Source: Rickettsiales bacterium (GTDB lineage Bacteria; Pseudomonadota; Alphaproteobacteria; Rickettsiales; UBA1997). From it: 12,504 nt of DNA. The notes beneath the pieces are model-generated. The model made no database searches and was not told the origin of the DNA. It saw only the letters and a program-made list of their open reading frames with translations. Shown in pieces: positions 1-5,523 of the stretch (positions are counted from its first letter, which is position 1; every line of letters starts with the position of its first letter). The stretch lies in contig CANDYP010000032.1 of NCBI GenBank assembly GCA_947425005.1, positions 1-12,504 on the forward strand. Direction: 5' to 3'. The position numbers and the translations under genes were made by a program.

Positions 1-309
1 GTCGCGATCGTGACGATCTTTAATGCGCAACATCTCTTTGCCGTAGGCGTCGTAGCGTCCGGACTCTTGCCACAATTCCGCCGGCTGAATCGTCGGCATC
101 AAAACTTCCAGCGCCCCCGCCTTATCCATTTCTTCGCGACTAATTTTTTCGACCTTACGCAAAACCTTGAGCCCCAAGGGCAGCCAAGTGTAAATGCCGG
201 AAGCCGTTTGACGAATCATCCCGGCCCGAACCATTAATTGGTGCGAAACGACAGTGGCATCAACAGGATTTTCTTTGAGAGTGGGGAGGAAATATTGGGA
301 GAGTTTCAT
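1..309 (-). CDS. proS: Prolyl-tRNA synthetase, N-terminal fragment (partial, runs off the left edge)
   Basis: Class II aminoacyl-tRNA synthetase that charges tRNA-Pro with proline in the cytoplasm. Only the first 103 codons are present; the rest lies beyond position 1. The start is the ATG whose complement is at 307-309. The translation opens MKLSQYFLPTLKENP and continues with conserved ProS blocks I recognise: SHQLMVRAGMIRQTASGIY, TWLPLGLKVLRKVE, LEVLMPTIQPAELWQESGRY and KEMLRIKDRHDRD, with no gaps or stops. This is the start of the catalytic core, leading to class II motif 1. No Shine-Dalgarno is visible upstream. The gene is divergent from the candidate small RNA whose -35 element begins 17 bp upstream of this start, so the two control regions must overlap. 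Identity is secure from the motifs; nothing can be said about the rest of the protein. Confidence 0.95.
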   Translation of the reverse strand, partial: MKLSQYFLPTLKENPVDATVVSHQLMVRAGMIRQTASGIYTWLPLGLKVLRKVEKISREEMDKAGALEVLMPTIQPAELWQESGRYDAYGKEMLRIKDRHDRD

Positions 310-326
310 TGAGGTAAGCGAGTAAG

Positions 327-354
327 TTGACAAATTAAATAAGTTAAAAATACT
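327..354 (+). promoter_or_regulatory. Candidate sigma70-type promoter for a small RNA
   Basis: A perfect TTGACA lies at 327-332. Sixteen bases later, AATACT (349-354) matches the -10 consensus at four of six positions. The predicted start site is near 361, immediately before two hairpins and a T-rich tract. No coding region follows on this strand, so the promoter makes sense only if it drives a non-coding transcript. The -35 box is strong and the -10 only fair. Confidence 0.5.
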
Positions 355-360
355 GGTCTG

Positions 361-424
361 CGTGGACTGAGAATGCTCGGTCGGGAAGGCGGTTTGGAGA
401 AATCCAGGCCGCCTTCTTTGTTTT
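361..424 (+). ncRNA. Candidate small RNA with two tandem hairpins
   Basis: The start is inferred from the promoter at 327-354 and the end from the T-rich tract at 417-424, giving about 65 nt. Hairpin 1 pairs 365-371 with 376-382 around a 4-base loop (AATG). Hairpin 2 pairs 385-398 with 403-416, 14 pairs without a mismatch, around a GAAA tetraloop. The stems contain three G-T appositions (368/379, 393/408, 394/407). These are G-U wobbles when the + strand is transcribed but A-C mismatches on the - strand, so they indicate + strand RNA. The unit lies between two minus-strand genes, is divergent from proS and converges on the DUF3800 gene. No open frame of useful length fits. I do not recognise the family; it does not show the SRP RNA core. 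A role by pairing with mRNA would be inference only. Confidence 0.5.
385..424 (+). terminator. Rho-independent terminator (14-bp stem, GAAA loop, TTTGTTTT tail)
   Basis: The stem 385-398/403-416 has 14 pairs (12 Watson-Crick and two G-U on the + strand). It closes a GNRA-type GAAA loop and is followed directly by TTTGTTTT at 417-424. On the opposite strand the stem gains A-C mismatches and is followed by a C-rich stretch with no T-run, so it is not the terminator of the minus-strand DUF3800 gene. Confidence 0.7.
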
Positions 425-440
425 GATTGGAGCTTATTTT

Positions 441-1184
441 TTAAGGAAAGGTTTTTAATCCTCTAATATTTTCGTCATCAAAAAATTTTGACGAAATAAT
501 CTCGAAAGATTTATTGGGTCGATCGGGATTCAAAATTTTTCTAGCAGATGGATAGGCACAGAGATCGGCAATTTGAACTCCGGCAATGTTATCATTCTTT
601 CGACGAAAAGTGAGAGGGCATTGTAACTTCTGAAATCTCTCAGCAAAAACAAAATTAGTGCCTCGCGTCATCAAATTGCAAAAAGCTTCCCCCAATTCTA
701 CATCTTCATTCCTTCCTCTTGATTCAGCTATTACCGGTAACGCAGTTTCTTTTTTGCTTTCTAAAAAATGGAGCACTCTTTCAAAGCTGTAACGCAAAGA
801 TAAATCGTAAGGATTAATGGCCTTAGAGCCATAGCGCTCCTTATGTTTTATCTTATCAATTGCCGTGACGAATAATGTGAAATCCAGTTCGCTCATCATT
901 GAGCTCAGAGCATCCATGAATTGCTGCCGCTTAAGCGAGTTTTGTAAAAAAGAAAAGTCACCTTGAGCCATTCTAATATCGCGACTGTGCAAATTTATTC
1001 CTTCGTGATTCCAGAAATCCAATTTCAATTTAGCCAGCGCAGGTACTGCCTTCTCGACATAAACCGACCTTTCGAAAATTACAGTCGATAAAACAAAAAG
1101 TGGAAAATCGTGATCAATTTTTTCCATTGAGTGGTCGCCGCATTCGTCAAAGAATGCAATGAAGCGCGAGGTGGTGTTTCGCAT
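441..1184 (-). CDS. DUF3800 domain protein (247 aa)
   Basis: A single-domain protein recognised as DUF3800 from its ordered acidic motifs: FIAFFDECGD near the N-terminus (D13, E14), LHSRDI (H66, D69), TAIDK (D110), VIAESRG (E154) and GVQIADLCAY (Q204, D207). The family usually starts with a DES-type motif; here the serine is replaced by Cys15. The spacing of acidic residues suggests a metal-dependent RNase H-like fold, which I recall being proposed for this family; catalytic activity is inference. No signal peptide or membrane segment is visible, so it should be cytosolic. DUF3800 genes often occur in accessory and mobile regions. This copy stands alone between proS and an esterase with no recognisable partner, integrase or flanking repeats. 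It has its own 93-bp upstream gap. Length is typical and the frame is intact. Confidence 0.8.
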   Translation of the reverse strand: MRNTTSRFIAFFDECGDHSMEKIDHDFPLFVLSTVIFERSVYVEKAVPALAKLKLDFWNHEGINLHSRDIRMAQGDFSFLQNSLKRQQFMDALSSMMSELDFTLFVTAIDKIKHKERYGSKAINPYDLSLRYSFERVLHFLESKKETALPVIAESRGRNEDVELGEAFCNLMTRGTNFVFAERFQKLQCPLTFRRKNDNIAGVQIADLCAYPSARKILNPDRPNKSFEIISSKFFDDENIRGLKTFP

Positions 1185-1277
1185 TGTTTGTAGGTTTAAT
1201 TATTTTGTAGATTTTCTAGGTGGTGTTGAATTCCGCACACGCTGTGTTCAGTTTTAGTTAAAATCCACCCGCCTTGT

Positions 1278-1961
1278 TTAAGAAATTATTTTTTTAATAA
1301 AAGCCTGAGCAACGCGGATTCCGTGGATGTCGATGGTGTGGTCGAGGTGGGGGAAGGAGTGGGATTCGTGTTGGATTTCTGACGCGGTGAGAATTTTTTT
1401 GGCTTCGATAAAATTTTCGAAAGGTAGGACGGAGTCAGCTTCGCCGTGGATTAGGCAGATTTCTGGTTTGGAGTTGCTAACGTCGCCGACCATTTCCGGC
1501 AGAATTATTTTTCCGGAAAAAGAAATGATGCCGGCGGGTTTTTCGGACAGCGAGAGGCCTTGATACATCGCCATCATGCCGCCTTGTGAGAAGCCTACGA
1601 TGAAAAGATTTTCGGGTTTTAAGTTGAAGCGTTCCAGCTGAGCATCGATGAAATTGGTGAGGATTTTGTTGGCATTTTTTACGTTGTGAGCGATTTCTGA
1701 AAGTCCTTTGCGGTCTATTCCGCTGTAAAGTGAGAACCATTGGTAAGCATCGGGAAAGCCGCCTTCCCAAGGCTCGATGGCGTTTGGCGAAATGTAGTGA
1801 GCGTCGGGTAAAACGCGTTTAAATTCTTGAGCGAGGTCGAGCAAATTTTCGCCGTTAGCACCGTAGCCGTGCAGGAAAATAACTAGATATTTGGGAGTCG
1901 TCGCGGCAGAATATTCGTAAAATTTTGAGTTCCACATAGTCGAAATAGTCAATAAAATCAT
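1278..1961 (-). CDS. Phospholipase/carboxylesterase family alpha/beta hydrolase
   Basis: A cytosolic serine esterase of the Abhydrolase_2 (phospholipase/carboxylesterase, YpfH-like) family. Seen directly: an oxyanion-hole region VIFLHGYGANG (residues 27-37), the nucleophile elbow GFSQGG with Ser125, the acid in LIHGEADSVLP (Asp176) and the base in HLDHTID (His208). The full Ser-Asp-His triad is therefore present at normal spacing and length. Substrate cannot be deduced; family members cleave short acyl esters or acylated proteins and lipids. Start choice is uncertain: the first ATG at 1961 gives 227 aa, but the second (Met9, ATG at 1937-1935) begins MWNSKFYEY, closer to family N-termini, and would leave about 48 bp rather than about 24 bp for the divergent ccmA promoter. 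Neither start has a Shine-Dalgarno. Nothing ties its function to ccmA. Confidence 0.88.
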   Translation of the reverse strand: MILLTISTMWNSKFYEYSAATTPKYLVIFLHGYGANGENLLDLAQEFKRVLPDAHYISPNAIEPWEGGFPDAYQWFSLYSGIDRKGLSEIAHNVKNANKILTNFIDAQLERFNLKPENLFIVGFSQGGMMAMYQGLSLSEKPAGIISFSGKIILPEMVGDVSNSKPEICLIHGEADSVLPFENFIEAKKILTASEIQHESHSFPHLDHTIDIHGIRVAQAFIKKIIS

Positions 1962-1985
1962 AGGTTCTAAGGGGGGTTGAGGCGA

Positions 1986-2591
1986 ATGCTCACGGTAGAT
2001 AATCTTTCGTTATTTCGAGATCACAAGAAAATTTTTGGACCCATTGGCTTTTCGGTAAGCACCTCTGCGGCCTTGATAATCACGGGCAAAAACGGTTCGG
2101 GCAAAAGCAGTTTGTTGAAAATTTTGGCGGGAATTTCGCAAGCCTCAGAGGGGAAAATTTTGTGGGGCGGCGAAGATATTGAAAATTTTCGCGACGATTT
2201 TAATGGCGACAGTCAGTTTTTGGGCCACAAAAATTTCTTAAAACCAGAGCTCAGCGTCAAAGAAAATTTACAATTCTACGCACGGCTTGCGGGCACGGAA
2301 TTGGCTCTTCCATCCGCTTTAAGTTTTTTCGGCCTAACCAATTTAGCTGACGAAAAAATCAAAACTCTTTCCGCCGGCTGGCAAAAAAGAGTGATGCTGG
2401 CGAAGCTGCTGGCCTGCCCCGCGACCATTTGGTTTCTCGACGAGCCGTCGAATAATTTAGACAAAGAAGGCAAAGAAAAATTGCACGGACTCATTGCAAC
2501 TCGTGTCAAAGAAGAGGGTTTGGTGATTCTCACAACTCACGACGAGACGTTCTTCGACCTCGGCCCCCGCCTCGAGCTGGAGGATTTTTAA
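1986..2591 (+). CDS. ccmA: Haem ABC exporter ATP-binding subunit CcmA
   Basis: ATPase of the CcmAB(CD) complex of system I cytochrome c maturation, which releases haem-loaded CcmE at the inner membrane. From the ATG at 1986 the protein is 201 aa, typical for CcmA. Visible motifs: Walker A GKNGSGKSS (34-42), the CcmA-like FLGHKNFLKPELSVKENLQFY (78-98), a signature-like LSAGWQKR (128-135) with Ala replacing the first Gly of LSGGQ and Trp the second, Walker B WFLDEPSNNLD (149-159) and the switch TTHDE (His185). I associate the altered signature with rickettsia-like CcmA, which supports this call over a generic ABC ATPase. A purine run AAGGGGGG at 1969-1976 sits nine bases before the ATG and favours it over the in-frame TTG at 1977. 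The permease gene ccmB is not adjacent; the gene is followed by a 400-bp gap. Confidence 0.85.
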   Translation: MLTVDNLSLFRDHKKIFGPIGFSVSTSAALIITGKNGSGKSSLLKILAGISQASEGKILWGGEDIENFRDDFNGDSQFLGHKNFLKPELSVKENLQFYARLAGTELALPSALSFFGLTNLADEKIKTLSAGWQKRVMLAKLLACPATIWFLDEPSNNLDKEGKEKLHGLIATRVKEEGLVILTTHDETFFDLGPRLELEDF

Positions 2592-2677
2592 AGGCGTCAT
2601 CTCGAACCAAACTTTTCGTCGAACTTTCGACTTGAGACAGCATCTTAGAATGTTTGGTTTTGTAAAAAATTTCCTAG

Positions 2678-2700
2678 ATTTTCGCCGTCGCGGCGAAAAT
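2678..2700. repeat. Perfect 10-bp hairpin
   Basis: ATTTTCGCCG (2678-2687) and CGGCGAAAAT (2691-2700) are exact reverse complements around a TCG loop. No T-run follows on the + strand. It lies about 90 bp after ccmA and could protect the ccmA mRNA 3' end or be a degenerate palindromic repeat. Confidence 0.5.
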
Positions 2701-2770
2701 TCACTCCAACTCGCTAACCCCTTGATTACACTGGCTCCAAAGTCAATTTTCTGTTACTTTTTTAACGCTC

Positions 2771-2805
2771 CAATTCACGATCTTTTGGTCAAAACGCGTG
2801 AATTG
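2771..2805. repeat. 35-base imperfect dyad
   Basis: Outer arms CAATTCACG (2771-2779) and CGTGAATTG (2797-2805) are exact reverse complements. Inside them TTTTG (2783-2787) and CAAAA (2790-2794) also pair around GT. Fourteen of 17 possible pairs form. This could be an extruded hairpin in RNA or a large operator; no matching protein is suggested by the context. Confidence 0.5.
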
Positions 2806-2881
2806 AATATCTTAATCTTGGCTGTAGTTCGGATCCCCAATAAAACTTAAAGAGAGAGAGAGACTGAATAATGTGCGAAAT

Positions 2882-2932
2882 AATCACATCATGCAGTGAT
2901 CACTGAAGGCAGTTGTGAATTTTGTTTTTTTT
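2882..2932 (+). terminator. Weak candidate terminator before lemA
   Basis: TCACA (2884-2888) pairs with TGTGA (2914-2918), with extra pairing inside (ACTG/CAGT around AAGG, 2902-2913), and is followed by TTTTGTTTTTTTT (2920-2932). The stem is short and interrupted, and competes with the 12-bp palindrome at 2894-2905. It could end readthrough from ccmA or a small transcript in the gap. Confidence 0.3.
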
Positions 2933-2991
2933 AAATTTCTCAAATCTACCAAGATCCACCCCCCGCCTATTAATTCAAAAAAACAATCCAA

Positions 2992-3558
2992 ATGAATCCG
3001 ATCATTATTATTTCAATCGCCGCTCTTGTAATTTTTTATTCTTGGTACGCCTCGATTATTGGCAGACGTAACAAGGCTTTAGAGGCTTTGTCGGGAATTG
3101 ATGTTCAGCTAAAAAATCGCTCTAGCTTAATTCCAAATATTTTGACGATTGCTAAAAAATTTATGGAGCATGAAGAAAAAATATTTACTGAAGTTACAAA
3201 ATTGCGTGAGCAATTGGATCAAAAATACGATCCAAAAAATCCGCAAGATCTTAAAAATCATTTAGCTACGTCAGAAGAATTATCTCAAAAAATGAATGGC
3301 TTCATGTTGCGTGCTGAAAATTATCCAGAGTTGAAATCGAGCCAAAACATGTTGCAAGCGCAACAAAGTTACAACGAAATCGAAGCGCAAATCGCGGCAG
3401 CAAGAAGGTTCTACAATTCAGCAGTGGCTTCACTTCGTAACTCAATACAAATTTTCCCCGGAAATATTTTGGCGGCAATTGTTGGTGTAAAAGACATGCC
3501 TTTGTACGAATCGGACGAAGCTTCAAAAGCTCCAGTTGATGCAAATAAATATTTGTAA
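2992..3558 (+). CDS. lemA: LemA family protein
   Basis: A 188-aa membrane-anchored protein of the LemA family, whose biochemical role is unknown. An N-terminal hydrophobic anchor (about residues 3-23) is followed by the family block NKALEALSGIDVQLKNRSSLIPNI (about 28-51), a helical, charged middle section and the C-terminal block RRFYNSAVASLRNSIQIFPGNILA with VGVKDMPLYE. These match the known LemA pattern (DVQLKRR-DLIPNLV and YN-FPG). The fold is expected to be a helical bundle outside the anchor. Start is the ATG at 2992; no Shine-Dalgarno is visible. Its stop (3556-3558) is one base from the next ATG, so it should be co-transcribed and translationally coupled with the DUF3137 gene, a pairing seen in other bacteria. 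Confidence 0.9.
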   Translation: MNPIIIISIAALVIFYSWYASIIGRRNKALEALSGIDVQLKNRSSLIPNILTIAKKFMEHEEKIFTEVTKLREQLDQKYDPKNPQDLKNHLATSEELSQKMNGFMLRAENYPELKSSQNMLQAQQSYNEIEAQIAAARRFYNSAVASLRNSIQIFPGNILAAIVGVKDMPLYESDEASKAPVDANKYL

Positions 3559-3559
3559 G

Positions 3560-4648
3560 ATGAAATTTTTTGGAATGTCGCTTAGTAAAAAAAATGAGCG
3601 CTTTGCTGAGAAGGGCGGAAGAGATGTTGGCTTCGCACAATTTTTCGATCAGGAAATTGTACCTTTGGGTCAAAAGTTAGAAGCGCTGCGTTTGAAGGGT
3701 TTGAAAAACTTTTTCATCTATTGTTCGGTGATGATTTTGGCAGAGGCTTCGGTCGTGCTGTTTTTTTACAATGTAGGTATGAGCTGGCTGTACAGTGCAG
3801 CAGAAGAAGAGTATATCATCGTAGCAATGATAATTATTTTTCCTCCACTTTTCGTCTCGGCGATTTGGAATCGCTTTAAATCAGATATGAAAGAGGTTTT
3901 ATTCAAAAAAATCGTGAGTTTTTTTGAAGATTTCAAATTTAATCCAAGTGGCAATGGCGAAAGTTGGAAGAATGATTCGGATAACTGGAATTCTGATAGC
4001 GCTGCAGCTTCTTGGAAGCTCGATAAATTTAAGATATTACCTTACCACAACAATCTTGAATTAAAAAACTCAGTTGAAGGAAAATATAAGGATGTTGATC
4101 TGAAGTTTGTTGAGGTGCTTGCTGAGATTTGTAGTAAGGATTTGGATTCTAGCGGAGCCTGGAAAAAAGATCATGAATTGTGGATGAAAACTTATAAAGG
4201 CGTTGTGATAAAGTTTGATTTTGCCAAGTCTTTCAAAGGTCAAACCATAGTAAAAAAAGATGGTGGCCTGGTAGGTAACTTCTTACATCAGTCAAAACAC
4301 AGTGATGATTTTGGCAAGTTGTCGCGAGTTGAGCTCGAAGATCCAGAGTTCGAAAAAATGTTTCAGGTGTTTTCCTCCGATCAAGTGGAGGCAAGATATT
4401 TACTCACAACCTCTTTCATGGAGCGCCTCAAGCAACTTTCTAATTTTTTTGAAAGCGACGAAACAGAAGCAAGCTTTTGCGAAGGAAGCTTGTTGCTAGC
4501 ATTTCGTAACAGTAAAAATTTGTTCGAACCCGCCTCGCTTTTGCACAAGGTTAATCTGATTGCGGAATGTAAAAAAATAATCGAGCAGATGAGTTTGATC
4601 CTTGATATTGTTGACATCTTGAAGCTCGACGAAAAAACCGGTCTGTAA
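3560..4648 (+). CDS. DUF3137 domain membrane protein, partner of LemA
   Basis: A 362-aa protein with two predicted transmembrane segments (about residues 50-70 and 85-104) followed by a soluble domain of about 255 residues. The hallmark EFEKMFQVFSSDQVEARY followed by LLTTSFMERL (about 262-288), and a later LFEPASLL, identify DUF3137, a family of unknown function commonly encoded beside lemA. The ATG at 3560 was chosen because it follows the lemA stop after one base (TAAGATG); an in-frame ATG at 3539 would overlap lemA and adds only unconserved residues. A region at about 134-155 (NPSGNGESWKNDSDNWNSDS) is low in complexity and probably a linker. The gene converges on rlmJ with an 8-bp gap and no obvious terminator. 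An envelope-associated complex with LemA is the natural inference; no catalytic residues can be named. Confidence 0.82.
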   Translation: MKFFGMSLSKKNERFAEKGGRDVGFAQFFDQEIVPLGQKLEALRLKGLKNFFIYCSVMILAEASVVLFFYNVGMSWLYSAAEEEYIIVAMIIIFPPLFVSAIWNRFKSDMKEVLFKKIVSFFEDFKFNPSGNGESWKNDSDNWNSDSAAASWKLDKFKILPYHNNLELKNSVEGKYKDVDLKFVEVLAEICSKDLDSSGAWKKDHELWMKTYKGVVIKFDFAKSFKGQTIVKKDGGLVGNFLHQSKHSDDFGKLSRVELEDPEFEKMFQVFSSDQVEARYLLTTSFMERLKQLSNFFESDETEASFCEGSLLLAFRNSKNLFEPASLLHKVNLIAECKKIIEQMSLILDIVDILKLDEKTGL

Positions 4649-4656
4649 TTTTTACA

Positions 4657-5523
4657 TTACAAAATCTCAAACTTCGCATCCTCGCCTTTTTGCAAAGCGT
4701 GCAAAATTTCTGGCAAAATTATTTTTAGTTTTTCGTCCAATTGCCAAGGAGCGTTGAAAATGAACATTCCGCAGGCGTGCATTTTGGCTTGTTTGGAGTC
4801 GTCGCCGATGTCGAAGGTGACGTGCATTGTTTTCTCAAATTTTAGTTCGGCCATCGCGCTGTAGAATTTTTCTAACACCTCTTCGTCGCTTTTAATGATT
4901 GGATACCAAGCTAGGTAAGTGCCGTGGGCGAAGCGTCGGTGCGCTTCCATCATGCCTTCGACAATGTTGGCGTAGTCAGCAGAAATCTTGCTTTGATCTT
5001 TTTCAAAAGCGGGATCGACGATGATGAGGCCGCGTTTTTCGAGGGGAGGGAGTTTGGAGCGGAGCAGATGAAAACCGTTTTCGTGAGCGAGAGAAAATTT
5101 TGGATTGCCGGCGAAGTGGCGACGTAATTGAGCGTAATCTTCGTAATTTAATTCGGCAAAAATCGCGCGATCTTGCGAGCGTAAATAATCTTTAATTAAA
5201 ATCGGTGAACCGGCGTAAACATTGAGTTTCTCCGGCAATTCAGAAATTTCGCAGCGATTGAGTTTGGCCAGAATTGTTAAGTAGCGCGTTGGCAAAATGT
5301 CGTAAAAATTTTCCTCGTGCAAAATCTTTTTGATTCCGTCATCTGCCTCAAAAGTTTTCAGCGATTTTTCGTCGGAAAGATCGTATTTGCCGATGCCGGC
5401 GTGAGTATCCAAAACAAAAAACGGCGTTGGTTTCTCGTGAAATTTTTCGAGACAAAGCGTGAGAATTACGTGCTTAAAAATGTCGGCGAAATTGCCGGCG
5501 TGGTAGATGTGGCGGTAGTTCAT
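4657..5523 (-). CDS. rlmJ: 23S rRNA (adenine-2030-N6)-methyltransferase RlmJ
   Basis: A SAM-dependent methyltransferase that modifies A2030 of 23S rRNA in the family prototype. At 288 aa it has normal length. Family blocks are clear: the N-terminal MNYRHIYHAGNFADIFKH, motif I FVLDTHAGIGKYDL (36-49), VYAGSP (102-107), AELNYEDYAQLRRHF (123-137) and RGLIIVDPAFEKD (164-176). The last is the catalytic motif IV, normally DPPY or DPPF; here the second proline is Ala172 (DPAF). The C-terminal half keeps YLAWYPI and HACGMFIFNAPW. The ATG (5523-5521) overlaps the TGA of the upstream low-complexity gene as ATGA, so the two should be translationally coupled. The product is probably active, but the motif IV change leaves some doubt. 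Confidence 0.92.
   Translation of the reverse strand: MNYRHIYHAGNFADIFKHVILTLCLEKFHEKPTPFFVLDTHAGIGKYDLSDEKSLKTFEADDGIKKILHEENFYDILPTRYLTILAKLNRCEISELPEKLNVYAGSPILIKDYLRSQDRAIFAELNYEDYAQLRRHFAGNPKFSLAHENGFHLLRSKLPPLEKRGLIIVDPAFEKDQSKISADYANIVEGMMEAHRRFAHGTYLAWYPIIKSDEEVLEKFYSAMAELKFEKTMHVTFDIGDDSKQAKMHACGMFIFNAPWQLDEKLKIILPEILHALQKGEDAKFEIL

Larger units (their letters stand above)
2592..2991. other. 400-bp intergenic region dense in dyad symmetries
   Basis: I see no convincing gene here. It holds: an 8-bp inverted repeat AACCAAAC/GTTTGGTT (2605-2612/2652-2659) enclosing a small hairpin GTCGAA/TTCGAC (2618-2631); a perfect 10-bp hairpin (2678-2700); an imperfect 35-base dyad (2771-2805); an (AG)6A run (2851-2863); a 12-bp palindrome (2894-2905); and a T-rich tract (2920-2932). 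An 11-codon frame (2871-2906, MCEIITSCSDH) follows the AG run at ribosome-binding spacing, but is too short to call. The lemA promoter should lie at the right end, though no clear -35/-10 pair is visible. Confidence 0.6.

Noticed and set aside
385..416. Hairpin as the terminator of the minus-strand DUF3800 gene
   Set aside because: On the minus strand two pairs become A-C mismatches and no T-run follows; the structure fits + strand RNA.
361..424. Signal recognition particle RNA or tRNA
   Set aside because: The conserved SRP core and tRNA arms and T-loop are absent.
2632..2850. 72-codon + strand frame in the ccmA-lemA gap
   Set aside because: It starts with TTG, runs through several inverted repeats, has no ribosome-binding site and shows no recognisable protein features.
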